Source: Nitrosomonas sp. (lineage in GTDB: Bacteria > Pseudomonadota > Gammaproteobacteria > Burkholderiales > Nitrosomonadaceae). Taken from it: a DNA stretch of 64,000 nucleotides. Position numbers and translations under genes: made by a program. This document shows, piece after piece, positions 1-8,584 of the stretch; position 1 is the first letter of the stretch; each line of letters begins with the position of its first letter. Under the pieces are notes generated by a model, which had not been told where the DNA came from, ran no database searches, and saw nothing but the letters and a program-made list of their open reading frames with translations. The stretch is taken from assembly GCA_021582655.1 (NCBI GenBank), contig CP091135.1, positions 640,549 to 704,548 on the forward strand, in the 5' to 3' direction.

Positions 1-341
1 TGCAAATTCGTCACCCTGACTCTCGACGGCAGCGGAAGCGTTCGGTGCGCGGCGGTGAGCCCATGCGGCAAAAAACGCGTTCCCATGGCGGTCCGGTTAC
101 CGGATTCGTAACCATACCAAGACGCATGCCCGACTTCGCGATAACCGGATGCCGAGCGCATCGGATAATAAGTAACGCCACCGATACGGTAAGGTTTGTT
201 ATACGGCGCAACCGCATTGGAGTTACGGTAATCACGAAATTCCGGTGCGCCGGAAAATATCGTGGCGCAACCGCTGATCAACCCGGCGATCAACAGCAAC
301 ATACCGACGAAAAAGCGACAAACCGTTTGATACATAAGCAT
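1..341 (-). CDS. rlpA: RlpA-family lipoprotein (septal ring lytic transglycosylase), 3' end cut by window edge
   Basis: The gene reads off the left edge, so only about the first 111-113 residues are present. ATG codons at 341 and 335 are both possible starts. From the second, a hydrophobic signal (residues 8-22) ends in a lipobox LISGC with Cys23, so it should be an outer-membrane lipoprotein. After a linker, the double-psi beta-barrel domain begins near residue 70 (GHASWYG) and continues through LTAAHRTLPLPSRVRVTNL, a signature of RlpA. In Pseudomonas, RlpA cleaves naked glycan strands at the division septum. The family usually reads T-A/S-x-G-E just after the WYG motif, whereas here it reads RTAMGTRF, so the usual glutamate is Thr. 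A C-terminal SPOR domain would lie outside the window. It is downstream of metE on the same strand but functionally unrelated to it. Confidence 0.85.
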   Translation of the reverse strand, partial: MLMYQTVCRFFVGMLLLIAGLISGCATIFSGAPEFRDYRNSNAVAPYNKPYRIGGVTYYPMRSASGYREVGHASWYGYESGNRTAMGTRFLPHGLTAAHRTLPLPSRVRVTNL

Positions 342-443
342 TCGAACGTATAAACCGACCAATCCGCATTGTATTACAAAACCGCTGCCAAATAAGCCCG
401 AACCGGTACGGGATCAACGCTCATCCAATTTCATGATCACCTG

Positions 444-2738
444 TCAAGCAGACTGATTGATGTCGCCCGCCAATTGACGGCTCGCAATAACCATATTGCG
501 CAGCGCCGGCTTGACTTCCTCCCACGCGCGGGTTTTCAGTCCGCAATCGGGATTGACCCACAACCGTTGCGCCGGGATACGTCGTAACGCTTGTTGCATC
601 GATGCGACAATCGACTCGACTGACGGAATATTGGGCGAGTGGATATCGTAGACACCGGGTCCGATTTCGTTCGGGTACTGGAACTGATCGAAGGCATCGA
701 GTAGTTCCATGTTCGAACGGGAAGTTTCGATGGTGATCACATCGGCATCCATGCGCGCAATGGCGGACATGATATCGTTGAATTCCGAGTAACACATGTG
801 AGTGTGGATCTGCGTTGCGTCTTTGACGCCGTTGGCGGCGATACGGAACGCACGGATCGCCCAATCGAGATACGCACCCCATTGCGACTTCCGTAACGGC
901 AGCCCTTCACGCAACGCCGCCTCGTCAATCTGGATAATACCGATACCTGCTTGTTCGAGCGCCAGCACTTCGTCCCTAATCGCCAATGCCAATTGCAGAC
1001 AGGTTTCCGCGCGTGGCTGATCGTCGCGCACAAACGACCAATTCAGCAGGGTAACCGGACCGGTCAGCATCCCTTTCATCGGCTTTTGTGTCAGCGATTG
1101 CGCATAGCGCATCCACTCAACGGTAATATCGTGCGGATGCGACACGTCGCCATATATGATCGGTGGCTTGACGCAACGCGAGCCGTACGATTGCACCCAA
1201 CCCGATTCGGTAAACGCAAACCCCCCCAATTGTTCGCCAAAATACTCAACCATGTCGTTACGTTCCGGCTCGCCGTGCACCAGCACGTCCAACCCGAGTA
1301 TCTCCTGCTCATGCACGCAGATTTCGATCTCATGCCGCATGGCTTGCCGGTAAGCTGGTTCGGAAATTTTACCGGTACGAAAATCCAGCCGGGTTTTACG
1401 GATTTGCTGTGTTTGCGGAAAAGAACCGATGGTCGTCGCCGGAAACAGCGGCAAACGGAATTTTTGCCGTTGCACCGCCGCTCGTTGCGGATACGGGGAT
1501 TGCCGCACCCCCATCGACTCATCGATAGTCGTAACCCGGGCGGCTACGTCCGCCCGATGCACACGCACCGACCGCTTGCGGCTACTGATCGCTGCGTGAT
1601 TCTCCCGCAACTGCGCCGCCACACTATCCCTTCCCTGATTAAGAGCCATGGCCAGCAGCTTGACCTCATCCAATTTTTGTACCGCAAATGCCAACCAGGC
1701 ACGAATTTCGGTATCCAATTTCTGTTCGCTCAGCAAATCGACCGGTACATGCAACAGCGAACACGACGGCGCGAGCCACAATCGGTGTTGTAAACGTGCC
1801 GCGACCGGCTCCAGCCAATCCAATGTTTGCGACAAATCGGTATTCCAAACATTACGGCCGTTGACGACGCCCAATGACAGGATTTTATGGCTCGGCAACC
1901 AATCAATTATTTTAGCGACCTCGTCCGCAGCCGAGATAGCATCCAGATGCACCCCGGCTACCGGCAATTCGCACGCCAATTGCAGATTATCTTGCAACTG
2001 GCCGAAATAAGTCGTCAACAACAACTTGAGCCGGGTTGTCTGCAACTGGAAATAGGCTTTGCGGAAAGCGTATTTCCATGTATCGGACAACTCCACCACC
2101 AACACCGGTTCGTCCACTTGCACCCAGGTAACGCCTTCTTGCTCCAATGCGTGAAACCATTGCGCGTAAGCGCTGAGCAAGTCATCGAGCAGCGCTAGCT
2201 TATCGCTGCCGTCTTTGGATTTACCAAGCCATAAATAGGTGACCGGCCCGAGTATCACCGGCTTGATCTGCGGATGCTGCTGCCTGGCCTGCCGGATCTG
2301 TTCGAGCATGCGGTCCGCGTTCAGTGAGAACCGGGTGTGTTTTTCGAACTCGGGTACGATGTAATGGTAGTTGGTATCGAACCATTTGGTCATTTCGCCG
2401 GCATGCACGCATGCACAAGCCTGAGTGTCGATTGCAGAGCGACCGCGGGCAATGCGAAAATACCGATCCAATTCGCCACCCGGCAATTCGCCGCCGGCGC
2501 GCGCCGGGACATTACCGAGTATGAAACTGGTATCCAACACATGATCATAGAGTGAAAAATCACCGACCGGCACCCAATCCAGCGTTGCTTGCTGCCCCCA
2601 GTGCCGGGCTCTTAATTCGGCGGCGACATCCAATAATGCCGATTCCGCTATCTCGCCTTTCCAGTATCGCTCCAATGCAAATTTCAATTCCCGTTTTCCG
2701 CCGATGCGGGGAAAACCAAGGTTATGCGTCGTTATCAT
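444..2738 (-). CDS. metE: Cobalamin-independent methionine synthase
   Basis: This is 5-methyltetrahydropteroyltriglutamate-homocysteine methyltransferase, the last step of methionine synthesis, working without B12. The 764 residues match the usual length of about 750-770. The start at 2738 gives [18 protein letters not shown], the classic MetE N-terminus, with a TGAGGAAT ribosome site 8 bases upstream; the frame stays open to 2798 but the extra residues are not MetE-like. The C-terminal catalytic half carries the zinc ligands in HTHMCYSEF and in NPDCGLKTR, and a [14 protein letters not shown] substrate-binding stretch. It is divergent from metR, its expected activator. A separate B12-dependent MetH is encoded at 53128-56838, so MetE probably serves when cobalamin is short. 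There is no room for a cobalamin riboswitch in the 96-base gap to metR. Confidence 0.97.
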   Translation of the reverse strand: MITTHNLGFPRIGGKRELKFALERYWKGEIAESALLDVAAELRARHWGQQATLDWVPVGDFSLYDHVLDTSFILGNVPARAGGELPGGELDRYFRIARGRSAIDTQACACVHAGEMTKWFDTNYHYIVPEFEKHTRFSLNADRMLEQIRQARQQHPQIKPVILGPVTYLWLGKSKDGSDKLALLDDLLSAYAQWFHALEQEGVTWVQVDEPVLVVELSDTWKYAFRKAYFQLQTTRLKLLLTTYFGQLQDNLQLACELPVAGVHLDAISAADEVAKIIDWLPSHKILSLGVVNGRNVWNTDLSQTLDWLEPVAARLQHRLWLAPSCSLLHVPVDLLSEQKLDTEIRAWLAFAVQKLDEVKLLAMALNQGRDSVAAQLRENHAAISSRKRSVRVHRADVAARVTTIDESMGVRQSPYPQRAAVQRQKFRLPLFPATTIGSFPQTQQIRKTRLDFRTGKISEPAYRQAMRHEIEICVHEQEILGLDVLVHGEPERNDMVEYFGEQLGGFAFTESGWVQSYGSRCVKPPIIYGDVSHPHDITVEWMRYAQSLTQKPMKGMLTGPVTLLNWSFVRDDQPRAETCLQLALAIRDEVLALEQAGIGIIQIDEAALREGLPLRKSQWGAYLDWAIRAFRIAANGVKDATQIHTHMCYSEFNDIMSAIARMDADVITIETSRSNMELLDAFDQFQYPNEIGPGVYDIHSPNIPSVESIVASMQQALRRIPAQRLWVNPDCGLKTRAWEEVKPALRNMVIASRQLAGDINQSA

Positions 2739-2834
2739 CGTATTCCTCACTCTCATAAAAATTCCGGCACTATTGTACGGACAACAAATGATGAGCAATA
2801 ATGATAAGTTTCAACCAATCAATTAGATTTTCTC
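2739..2834. promoter_or_regulatory. metE/metR divergent control region
   Basis: The 96-base gap between the divergent metE and metR genes must carry both promoters. It is AT-rich. MetR is known to bind TGAA-N5-TTCA in enterobacteria. The nearest thing here is TGATAAGTTTCA at about 2802-2813, which has the TTCA half and only a partial left half with a spacer one base short. I therefore call the region regulatory from its layout and not from a clear operator. Confidence 0.4.
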
Positions 2835-3734
2835 ATGATTGAACACAGCCACCTCCGCATCATCCAAGCATTGCATCGCAACGGTACACTCACCGGCGCA
2901 GCCAATGCACTGTGTCTGAGCCAATCGGCGTTATCGCATCAAATCGGCTATCTGGAAAAGAAATTAGGGGTAACGCTGTGGAAAAAAGACGGCCGTACGC
3001 TGCGTCTGACACAAGCCGGCAAGCTGCTGCTCGAAACCGCGGAGCAAGTACTGCCGGTACTGGCACAAACAGAAAAAACACTGATCGCCTACCGCGAAGG
3101 ACGACAAGGCATTTTGCGCATCGGCGTCGAATGCTATCCGTGCTTCGAATGGCTTACCGGCGTGATCGGACAATTCATGCGCCAATTGCCGGAAATCGAT
3201 ATCGACATCGTGCAGAAATTTCAATTCACCGGTCTGGAGGGGCTATTGAATTACCACATTGATGTTTTGCTCACACCCGATTGGATCAAAAAAGACACCA
3301 TCGTGTACGAAGAATTGGCCTCCTATCGATTGGTGTTGCTGGTTGCCGCCGATCATCCGCTATCCGGTATAAAACAGTTGACACCGGAATTATTGAGTAA
3401 AGAAACCTTGCTGACATTTCCGGTACCGTCGGAACGTCTGGATATCATCGCGCACTTTCTGGCGCCCGCACACCTGGAACCGGAAAAACTGAAACCCGTC
3501 GAGTCGCTCGATATCATGCTGCAAATGACTGCATTGAACCGCGGTGTCTGCGTATTGCCGGAGTGGCTTGCCGACATCAGAATACAACGCCTCCCACTCA
3601 AAAAAATCGGTATCGGCAACGACGGACTATTGCAGAAACTGTACCTGGCGCTGCGCGCAACCGATCAAACCGTCCCTTACATCCGGCACTTTATCGCCGC
3701 CGGTCAGCAATGGGCCAATCATCCGCCCGTCTGA
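2835..3734 (+). CDS. metR: LysR-type regulator MetR
   Basis: This 299-residue LysR-family transcription factor has a winged-helix domain at residues 1-60 (helix-turn-helix around GTLTGAANALCLSQSALSHQI) and a periplasmic-binding-like effector domain after residue 90. The start MIEHSHLRIIQALHRNGTL and the effector-domain stretch GVECYPCFEWL are typical of MetR, which uses homocysteine as coactivator for metE and other methionine genes. It diverges from metE, the standard arrangement. The gene product is full length with no defects seen. The specific assignment as MetR instead of another LysR protein rests on sequence resemblance and on the neighbour. Confidence 0.93.
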   Translation: MIEHSHLRIIQALHRNGTLTGAANALCLSQSALSHQIGYLEKKLGVTLWKKDGRTLRLTQAGKLLLETAEQVLPVLAQTEKTLIAYREGRQGILRIGVECYPCFEWLTGVIGQFMRQLPEIDIDIVQKFQFTGLEGLLNYHIDVLLTPDWIKKDTIVYEELASYRLVLLVAADHPLSGIKQLTPELLSKETLLTFPVPSERLDIIAHFLAPAHLEPEKLKPVESLDIMLQMTALNRGVCVLPEWLADIRIQRLPLKKIGIGNDGLLQKLYLALRATDQTVPYIRHFIAAGQQWANHPPV

Positions 3735-4024
3735 AAGCTTGATTGCGGATGTTTCGGCAAATACAGTAACCCTTACGGCCAGTATCACGCCGCTATTCAC
3801 TAGTGCCGCTTGTGTAATAATTCAACGTATACCGGTTGAAGTTAAAGTTATCTTCTACACTATTGACTCAAGCATCATTGCAATTTCCGCCTTCCAAGAA
3901 AATCGAACCATCGGGTAGCCGCATATCCTTTCAAAATCGGTTTTTTTACGCTGATAAAATCCTACTGCGACTAGCGTGATAGTTTGATAATATTCATCAA
4001 TTATCCGCCTCCTGGAGATATCCG
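3735..4024. other. Noncoding stretch between metR and a secreted protein gene
   Basis: The 290 bases hold no convincing gene. The last bases are a good ribosome site (CCTGGAGATATCCG) for the next gene. A promoter for that gene is expected here, but I cannot point to firm -35/-10 boxes. Confidence 0.4.
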
Positions 4025-4384
4025 ATGCGCACGAAACAAATGATCATTGCTACAAATACAATTGCCGTCCTGCTTCTGTTGTCGGCCGGTATCGCCTTCG
4101 CCGGACCGGATGTCAGTGAAATTCAAAAGCGGTTCAATGCCGAAACCGTCAATCGGCCGTTCAGTGTTCCGAGTGACGCGGAATTGACAAAATCATTGGA
4201 TGAAGCCACCAAACGCGGTCAACCGACCTATCAATCAAGAAGCAATTTCGGTGGCTGCGTGGGACCGGCGTGCGCTTGGGGGCGGAACTACGGCTACGGC
4301 AGTTATTTCGGCGGCTATGCACGCCCGCATTACGGCGGTTTTTATGGTGTCAATAGCTTTTTGCCATACTACTACGGCTGGTAA
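4025..4384 (+). CDS. Small secreted Gly/Tyr-rich protein, unknown function
   Basis: The product is 119 residues with a clear Sec signal peptide (hydrophobic residues 8-24, likely cleavage after AFA at about residue 26). The mature part starts with a charged segment containing EIQKRFNAET and ends in a low-complexity tail rich in Gly, Tyr and Phe (about residues 84-119), preceded by a Cys pair in GGCVGPAC. I do not recognise a family. Such tails are seen in small envelope or extracellular proteins, but no function follows from that. The start has a GGAG ribosome site 8 bases upstream. It lies 114 bases ahead of the TraT gene on the same strand. Confidence 0.7.
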   Translation: MRTKQMIIATNTIAVLLLLSAGIAFAGPDVSEIQKRFNAETVNRPFSVPSDAELTKSLDEATKRGQPTYQSRSNFGGCVGPACAWGRNYGYGSYFGGYARPHYGGFYGVNSFLPYYYGW

Positions 4385-4498
4385 TGTTCGCCTCGAGAAT
4401 CTGCCGATCGTATCGGCGATTACCTCGATCGGTAAGCCGACAACTGATAGCAATCATAACGATGATTATTTTTAGTGATTTAACACAAGGGAGATAAA

Positions 4499-5269
4499 AT
4501 GCACTGCACCAACAAGCATGCCGGGATATTGATAGGAATGTTGATTTTTACGCTGATTCTAAGTGGCTGTGCCGCGGTTCATACATCCATCGCCAAGAAG
4601 GATTTGGATGTTCAAACCAAAATGAGCGATACTGTTTTTCTGGATCCGGTCGAACCCTCAAAGAAAGTTATTTATTTGAATATTCGTAATACCTCTGACA
4701 AAACCAACTTCGATATCACTTCAACGGTTGCCAGAGCGCTGGAAGGGCGGGGTTACCGTGTTACCAGCGATCCCAAGGAAGCGCATTATTGGCTGCAAGC
4801 CAATGTATTGAGTGTTGACAAGGCAAGCCCGACCGCTGCGGAAAGCGCTCTGCGGGCCGGTTATGGCGGAATGGGCAGCGCCGCACTGGGTGCTGCGGTA
4901 GGCACAGCCACCGGTGCCGCGATTGACGGCTGGTCGGGTGCCGGCATCGGCGGGTTAGCAGGCGCCGCTGCTTTCGGCATCGTCAGCACCATCGCCGACG
5001 CTTCCGTCAAAGATGTTACGTTCATGGCGATTACGGATGTAGAGATAGCCGAGCGCGCGGAAGAAGGTGTGATCATTCGCGAAGATAGAAAGCAGGATGC
5101 CAAACAAGGCATCGGTGGTGCCAGAAGGCAAACATCCACCAAGGTCAGTGAAATGAACAAATATCGCACACGCGTGGTCAGCACGGCCAATAAAGCCAAT
5201 CTGGTCTATGAAGAAGCTGCACCCGAATTAACCAACGGACTCGCACGCGCCATTTCCGGCCTATTCTAA
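4499..5269 (+). CDS. traT: TraT-family outer-membrane lipoprotein
   Basis: This 256-residue lipoprotein has a signal peptide ending in the lipobox LILSGC (Cys24), then the TraT core: a segment with MSDTVFLDPV and YLNIRNTSDKTNFDI, then AHYWLQANVLSVDKA, which parallel plasmid TraT closely. The middle (about residues 118-160) is a glycine/alanine-rich hydrophobic stretch, also typical. TraT on F-type plasmids blocks mating-pair formation between like cells and gives serum resistance. Here no conjugation genes are nearby, so it is a chromosomal homologue whose job is unknown. The ribosome site AAGGGAGATAAA precedes the ATG. It sits between two other small exported-protein genes on the same strand. 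Confidence 0.92.
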   Translation: MHCTNKHAGILIGMLIFTLILSGCAAVHTSIAKKDLDVQTKMSDTVFLDPVEPSKKVIYLNIRNTSDKTNFDITSTVARALEGRGYRVTSDPKEAHYWLQANVLSVDKASPTAAESALRAGYGGMGSAALGAAVGTATGAAIDGWSGAGIGGLAGAAAFGIVSTIADASVKDVTFMAITDVEIAERAEEGVIIREDRKQDAKQGIGGARRQTSTKVSEMNKYRTRVVSTANKANLVYEEAAPELTNGLARAISGLF

Positions 5270-5322
5270 AAATCGACCGGCTGACGCTCATCGCTCAGCC
5301 TGCCATTTACCGACAAGTGATT

Positions 5323-5676
5323 ATGATGCGAATAATAAAATTCAGCTTGATATTAACTGTATCAACCGCACTGATCTCCCCCGCAATCGCATGGCCCCAG
5401 CAACAAAATTCGGCCTCCGACAGCAAGGAAGTCGTCAATCGAATCGGCAAGGAGCTGGGATTGAACGATGCGCAAAAATCCAAACTCAACGCCATTTTCA
5501 TCGACGAAAGAAAAAAAGTTGAAGCGGTGTTTAATGAAGAGCGTAAAAAATTACAGCAAATTCAGGAACAAACCCGCGCCAGTCTACAAGCTGTACTGAC
5601 ACCGGAGCAAATGGATAAGTTGGATAAAAAAATGCGTGAATCAGCAAAAAGTAACAGAGATCCCAAGAAACAATAA
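5323..5676 (+). CDS. Spy/CpxP-like periplasmic protein
   Basis: The product is about 117 residues with a signal peptide (hydrophobic residues 6-22, cleavage likely after AIA). The mature part is predicted to be almost all charged alpha helix, with ELGLNDAQKSKLNAIF followed by repeated KKVEAVFNEERKKLQQI and the LTPEQMDKLDKKM motif. The LTxxQ-type motif places it near the Spy/CpxP family of periplasmic chaperone or stress proteins. ATG codons at 5323 and 5326 are likelier starts than the in-frame GTG at 5317. It follows traT by about 50 bases, possibly in the same transcript. The family call is from motif and composition only. Confidence 0.65.
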   Translation: MMRIIKFSLILTVSTALISPAIAWPQQQNSASDSKEVVNRIGKELGLNDAQKSKLNAIFIDERKKVEAVFNEERKKLQQIQEQTRASLQAVLTPEQMDKLDKKMRESAKSNRDPKKQ

Positions 5677-5700
5677 CTTGAATATCACCCGCTCACCGCA

Positions 5701-6381
5701 TTACTGTACTGACATATAGCGGGTAGGATCTTTCTTTTTAGCAGCGACAAATCCCGCCTGCCGGATCCGGCAGGAATCGCAAACACCGCAAGCACGTCCG
5801 TGCTCATCCGCTTGATAACAGGAAACCGTAAGACTGTAATCCACCCCCAAATCCAATCCGGCTTTGATGATCTCGTGCTTGGACAAATACATCAGTGGCG
5901 CATGGACAGTGAATTTCTCTCCTTCGATACCGGCCTTGGTCGCCAGATTCGCCATGGTTTCAAAGGCTTTGATATACTCGGGACGACAATCCGGGTAACC
6001 GGAATAATCGACGGCATTGACACCGATGAAGATATCCCGACTTCCCAATGCTTCCGCCCAGGCCAGCGCCAGCGACAACATGACGGTGTTTCTGGCGGGG
6101 ACATAGGTAGCGGGAATCCCGGTGGATGCACCGTCGACGGGCACTGCGATACCGGTATCGGTCAACGCGGAGCCGCCAAAAGCGGCAAGATCCAATCGGA
6201 TGATATGGTGTGCGGCAACACCGAGCGCTTGCGCAACATTCTGCGCCGCTTGTAACTCGGCACGGTGTCGCTGACCGTAATCCAGGCTCAACGCATAGCA
6301 TGCAAATTGCCGCACCTTGGCGCTCGCCAGCGCCGTCGCCGAATCCAGTCCGCCGGACAATAGCACCACGGCCTTTTTCAC
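5701..6381 (-). CDS. queC: 7-cyano-7-deazaguanine (preQ0) synthase
   Basis: QueC converts 7-carboxy-7-deazaguanine to preQ0 using ATP and ammonia, for queuosine in tRNA. The N-terminal PP-loop [11 protein letters not shown] binds ATP. The C-terminal zinc site is the cysteine set in [19 protein letters not shown] place the start at the GTG at 6381 ([14 protein letters not shown]), which has GGAG 7 bases upstream and gives 226 residues, close to the usual 220-235. The longer open frame to 6525 overlaps queE and would add a Cys-rich non-homologous tail. It lies 31 bases after queE in the same direction, so the two consecutive enzymes of the pathway are co-transcribed. Confidence 0.95.
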   Translation of the reverse strand: MKKAVVLLSGGLDSATALASAKVRQFACYALSLDYGQRHRAELQAAQNVAQALGVAAHHIIRLDLAAFGGSALTDTGIAVPVDGASTGIPATYVPARNTVMLSLALAWAEALGSRDIFIGVNAVDYSGYPDCRPEYIKAFETMANLATKAGIEGEKFTVHAPLMYLSKHEIIKAGLDLGVDYSLTVSCYQADEHGRACGVCDSCRIRQAGFVAAKKKDPTRYMSVQ

Positions 6382-6412
6382 TTGCTGCTCCGTCTTTCTG
6401 ATTTCAGCAACC

Positions 6413-7084
6413 TCAGCGCCCCTGCACTTCACCCCAGAGCAGTTTGTGCATTTGCAACTGCATCCGGACAGGCAGCCGGTCACGCAAAATCCAATCCGCC
6501 AATTGCGCCGGATCAAGGTTGCCATAAACGGGTGAAAACAAAACCGGACAAATTTGCGGCAGTCGCTTGCTTGCCATCAGCTCACCGGCCCAACGGTAAT
6601 CCGCTTCATCGCACAGCACGAATTTGATTTCATCTTGCGCCGCCAGATGCGCCAGATTATCCCAATTGTTTTTAAGTACTTCGCCGGAGCCGGGGGTTTT
6701 TATGTCCATGATTTTGCTGACCCGCTTGTCCACTTGCGATAAATCCAGCGCACCGCTGGTTTCCAACGATACCGAATAACCGGTATCACATAGCGTTGCC
6801 AGCAGTTCCAGGCAATTTTTTTGCGCCAGCGGCTCACCGCCTGTTACGGTGACATAGCGTGTTCGGTAGTCCGCCACTTGCGCCACGATTGATGCAATCG
6901 TCATGATTTCGCCACCGGTGAACGCGTATGCGGTATCACAATAGCCGCAACGCAACGGACAACCGGTCAGGCGTATGAATACCGTAGGCAGACCGGCGCG
7001 ACTGGTTTCACCTTGTAATGAAAAGAAAATCTCAGTAATTCGCAAGGTTGCCGCTTGCAGCGCTTGCATCGTCGTTACTGTCAT
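6413..7084 (-). CDS. queE: 7-carboxy-7-deazaguanine synthase (radical SAM)
   Basis: QueE is the radical SAM enzyme that turns 6-carboxytetrahydropterin into 7-carboxy-7-deazaguanine. The sequence [19 protein letters not shown] and then the cluster motif CPLRCGYC (C-x3-C-x2-C) are diagnostic, followed by VTVTGGEP. The start at 7084 ([10 protein letters not shown]) gives 223 residues; another ATG at 7069 is possible. The frame to 7132 runs into the cpoB terminator and is unlikely. It is upstream of queC on the same strand. QueD and GTP cyclohydrolase are not in the window. Confidence 0.94.
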   Translation of the reverse strand: MTVTTMQALQAATLRITEIFFSLQGETSRAGLPTVFIRLTGCPLRCGYCDTAYAFTGGEIMTIASIVAQVADYRTRYVTVTGGEPLAQKNCLELLATLCDTGYSVSLETSGALDLSQVDKRVSKIMDIKTPGSGEVLKNNWDNLAHLAAQDEIKFVLCDEADYRWAGELMASKRLPQICPVLFSPVYGNLDPAQLADWILRDRLPVRMQLQMHKLLWGEVQGR

Positions 7085-7111
7085 CAAAGCGGGGATAAAG
7101 GGTCGATCAAC

Positions 7112-7146
7112 AAAAAAACCGCAGCCAAGCAATAATCGGCCTGCGG
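7112..7146 (-). terminator. Rho-independent terminator after cpoB
   Basis: On the minus strand the sequence reads CCGCAGG, an internal segment, then CTGCGG followed by a run of seven T. The stem is CCGCAG/CTGCGG with two further pairs beyond one bulge. It sits 12 bases past the cpoB stop and before queE, so the tol-pal transcript should end here, at least partly, ahead of queE-queC. Confidence 0.7.
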
Positions 7147-7158
7147 AATCGCCTGTGG

Positions 7159-8028
7159 CTATTTGAAATTGGTTAAGCGCTGCTTAGCTTTTTTTGCGGC
7201 TTCACTATTCGGATATTTCGCCAGTAAGTTTTCCAACGTGGTTTTACTGGTTTTACTATCGCCCATTTCATACAGGCTGCTCGCCATATTCAGATAAGCA
7301 TCGGGCACTTTGTTGCTGCTGGGGTATTTGCCGATCAATTGTTTCTGCGCTTCGATCGCCAATTGGTAATCACGCATCGCATAACGCGCATTACCGATCC
7401 AGTAAGCGGCGGCAGGCGCCAAACCGGATTGCGGATAGTGCGCCAAGAAACTCTCAAACTGTTTGATCGCATTGGCATATTCACCATTCTTGAACAAATC
7501 GTAGGCTGCCCTGTAAGCGCCATTTTCATCCGCGCCATACGATATCATCGCATCGGCAGGGGCAGCAGCGGTTTCCGTCGCAACGATGTTTTCCGATGAC
7601 GAATAGGCCTCGTCCGCGACAATCGCAGCCGGCGGTACCGCCATATCGATACCGGATTGATTCACGGAATCGGCCGGCGGGAGCGCACTTTTTTTGCTGC
7701 CCGGTTGTTCGAAATGGCGCAATCGGTTATCCAAGTCGATATAGAAATCACGCTGACGTTTTTGCAACATGGAATTTTCGTTGGTGAGCATCTCGATTTG
7801 CCCGTTCAATTTACCCAATTCCTGTTCCAACAACTCAACCTTGCTATATAACTCGAGCAATCCCTGACTACCGAGGGTTTGCTCCATTTTGGCAAAACGC
7901 GCTTCCATATCGTTGAGTTGTGTGCTTAACGCATTAATCTGCTCCCGTGCTTCACTATCGCCGAACAACGAAGCGTAACCAGGATTGCTACCCAATAAAA
8001 ATGCCAGCATGAAAGCGCGTATCAACAT
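7159..8028 (-). CDS. cpoB: Cell division coordinator CpoB (YbgF)
   Basis: This is a 289-residue periplasmic protein with a signal peptide (residues 1-19, cleavage near GYA/S). An N-terminal trimeric coiled coil covers roughly residues 28-105 (repeated LTQLNDMEARF and VELLEQEL type heptads), followed by a Pro/Ala-rich linker and three TPR repeats from about residue 165 to the end (AYDLFKNGEYANAIKQFESF onward). CpoB coordinates outer-membrane constriction by the Tol system with peptidoglycan synthesis by PBP1B. It is the last gene of the tol-pal operon, 3 bases after pal, and is followed by a terminator. Confidence 0.95.
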   Translation of the reverse strand: MLIRAFMLAFLLGSNPGYASLFGDSEAREQINALSTQLNDMEARFAKMEQTLGSQGLLELYSKVELLEQELGKLNGQIEMLTNENSMLQKRQRDFYIDLDNRLRHFEQPGSKKSALPPADSVNQSGIDMAVPPAAIVADEAYSSSENIVATETAAAPADAMISYGADENGAYRAAYDLFKNGEYANAIKQFESFLAHYPQSGLAPAAAYWIGNARYAMRDYQLAIEAQKQLIGKYPSSNKVPDAYLNMASSLYEMGDSKTSKTTLENLLAKYPNSEAAKKAKQRLTNFK

Positions 8029-8031
8029 GGT

Positions 8032-8553
8032 TTATTCACCCCGATAAACGATATCCGTACGGCGGTTTTGCCCCCATGCCGCCTCGCCGCTGCCATAAGT
8101 GCGGGGTTTTTCTTCACCGAAACTGACGGATTCGATTTGCACATCACGCGCACCGGCAAGCGTCATCATGTTTCTTACGCTATCGGCGCGACGCTGGCCC
8201 AATGCAAGATTGTATTCCCGGCTGCCACGATCGTCGGTATTTCCTTGCAACATGACGCTGGCGCTTGGGTTGTCGCGCAAAAATCTGGCATGTGCCAGGA
8301 CCAATTCCCGATACTCGCTTTTCACGGTATAGCTGTCGAAATCGTAATAGACGCTGCGTTGCGACAAAATACTGGTCGGATCATTCAATTGGTTGAAATA
8401 ACTCGGTCTGCCGGAATCGGAACCCATCAATTCACTGCCCCCCATGCCACTACCCATACCATTCCCCGCGGTTTCATCGTCGTCCGGTTGCGTGGTTTGG
8501 CTCGCGCAGGCCGACAACAATACAATCATCGATATTCCTATTAACTTTCTCAT
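8032..8553 (-). CDS. pal: Peptidoglycan-associated lipoprotein Pal
   Basis: This 173-residue lipoprotein has the lipobox LLSAC (Cys16), a Gly/Met/Ser-rich flexible linker (about residues 28-50) and a C-terminal OmpA-like domain that binds peptidoglycan. Diagnostic motifs are VYYDFDSYTV, NTDDRGSREYNLALGQRRA and GEEKPRTYG. Pal anchors the outer membrane to the wall and interacts with TolB and TolA. It lies between tolB (31 bases upstream) and cpoB (3 bases downstream). The linker is richer in Gly-Met than usual, otherwise it is an ordinary member of its family. Confidence 0.97.
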   Translation of the reverse strand: MRKLIGISMIVLLSACASQTTQPDDDETAGNGMGSGMGGSELMGSDSGRPSYFNQLNDPTSILSQRSVYYDFDSYTVKSEYRELVLAHARFLRDNPSASVMLQGNTDDRGSREYNLALGQRRADSVRNMMTLAGARDVQIESVSFGEEKPRTYGSGEAAWGQNRRTDIVYRGE

Positions 8554-8584
8554 CTATTGCTCCTCATAAAAAATAACTAAACCG

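Noticed and set aside
951..1793. 280-codon plus-strand frame opposite metE
   Set aside because: Mirror of the metE coding frame; no family motif, no ribosome site.
2802..2813. Possible MetR operator TGATAAGTTTCA
   Set aside because: One base too short in the spacer and only one good half; cannot be told from chance.
3544..3918. 124-codon frame across the metR end
   Set aside because: Overlaps metR in another frame and then runs in noncoding DNA; composition is not protein-like.
5279..5300. Short hairpin GGCTGA...TCAGCC after traT
   Set aside because: Only six base pairs and no T run; too weak for a terminator.
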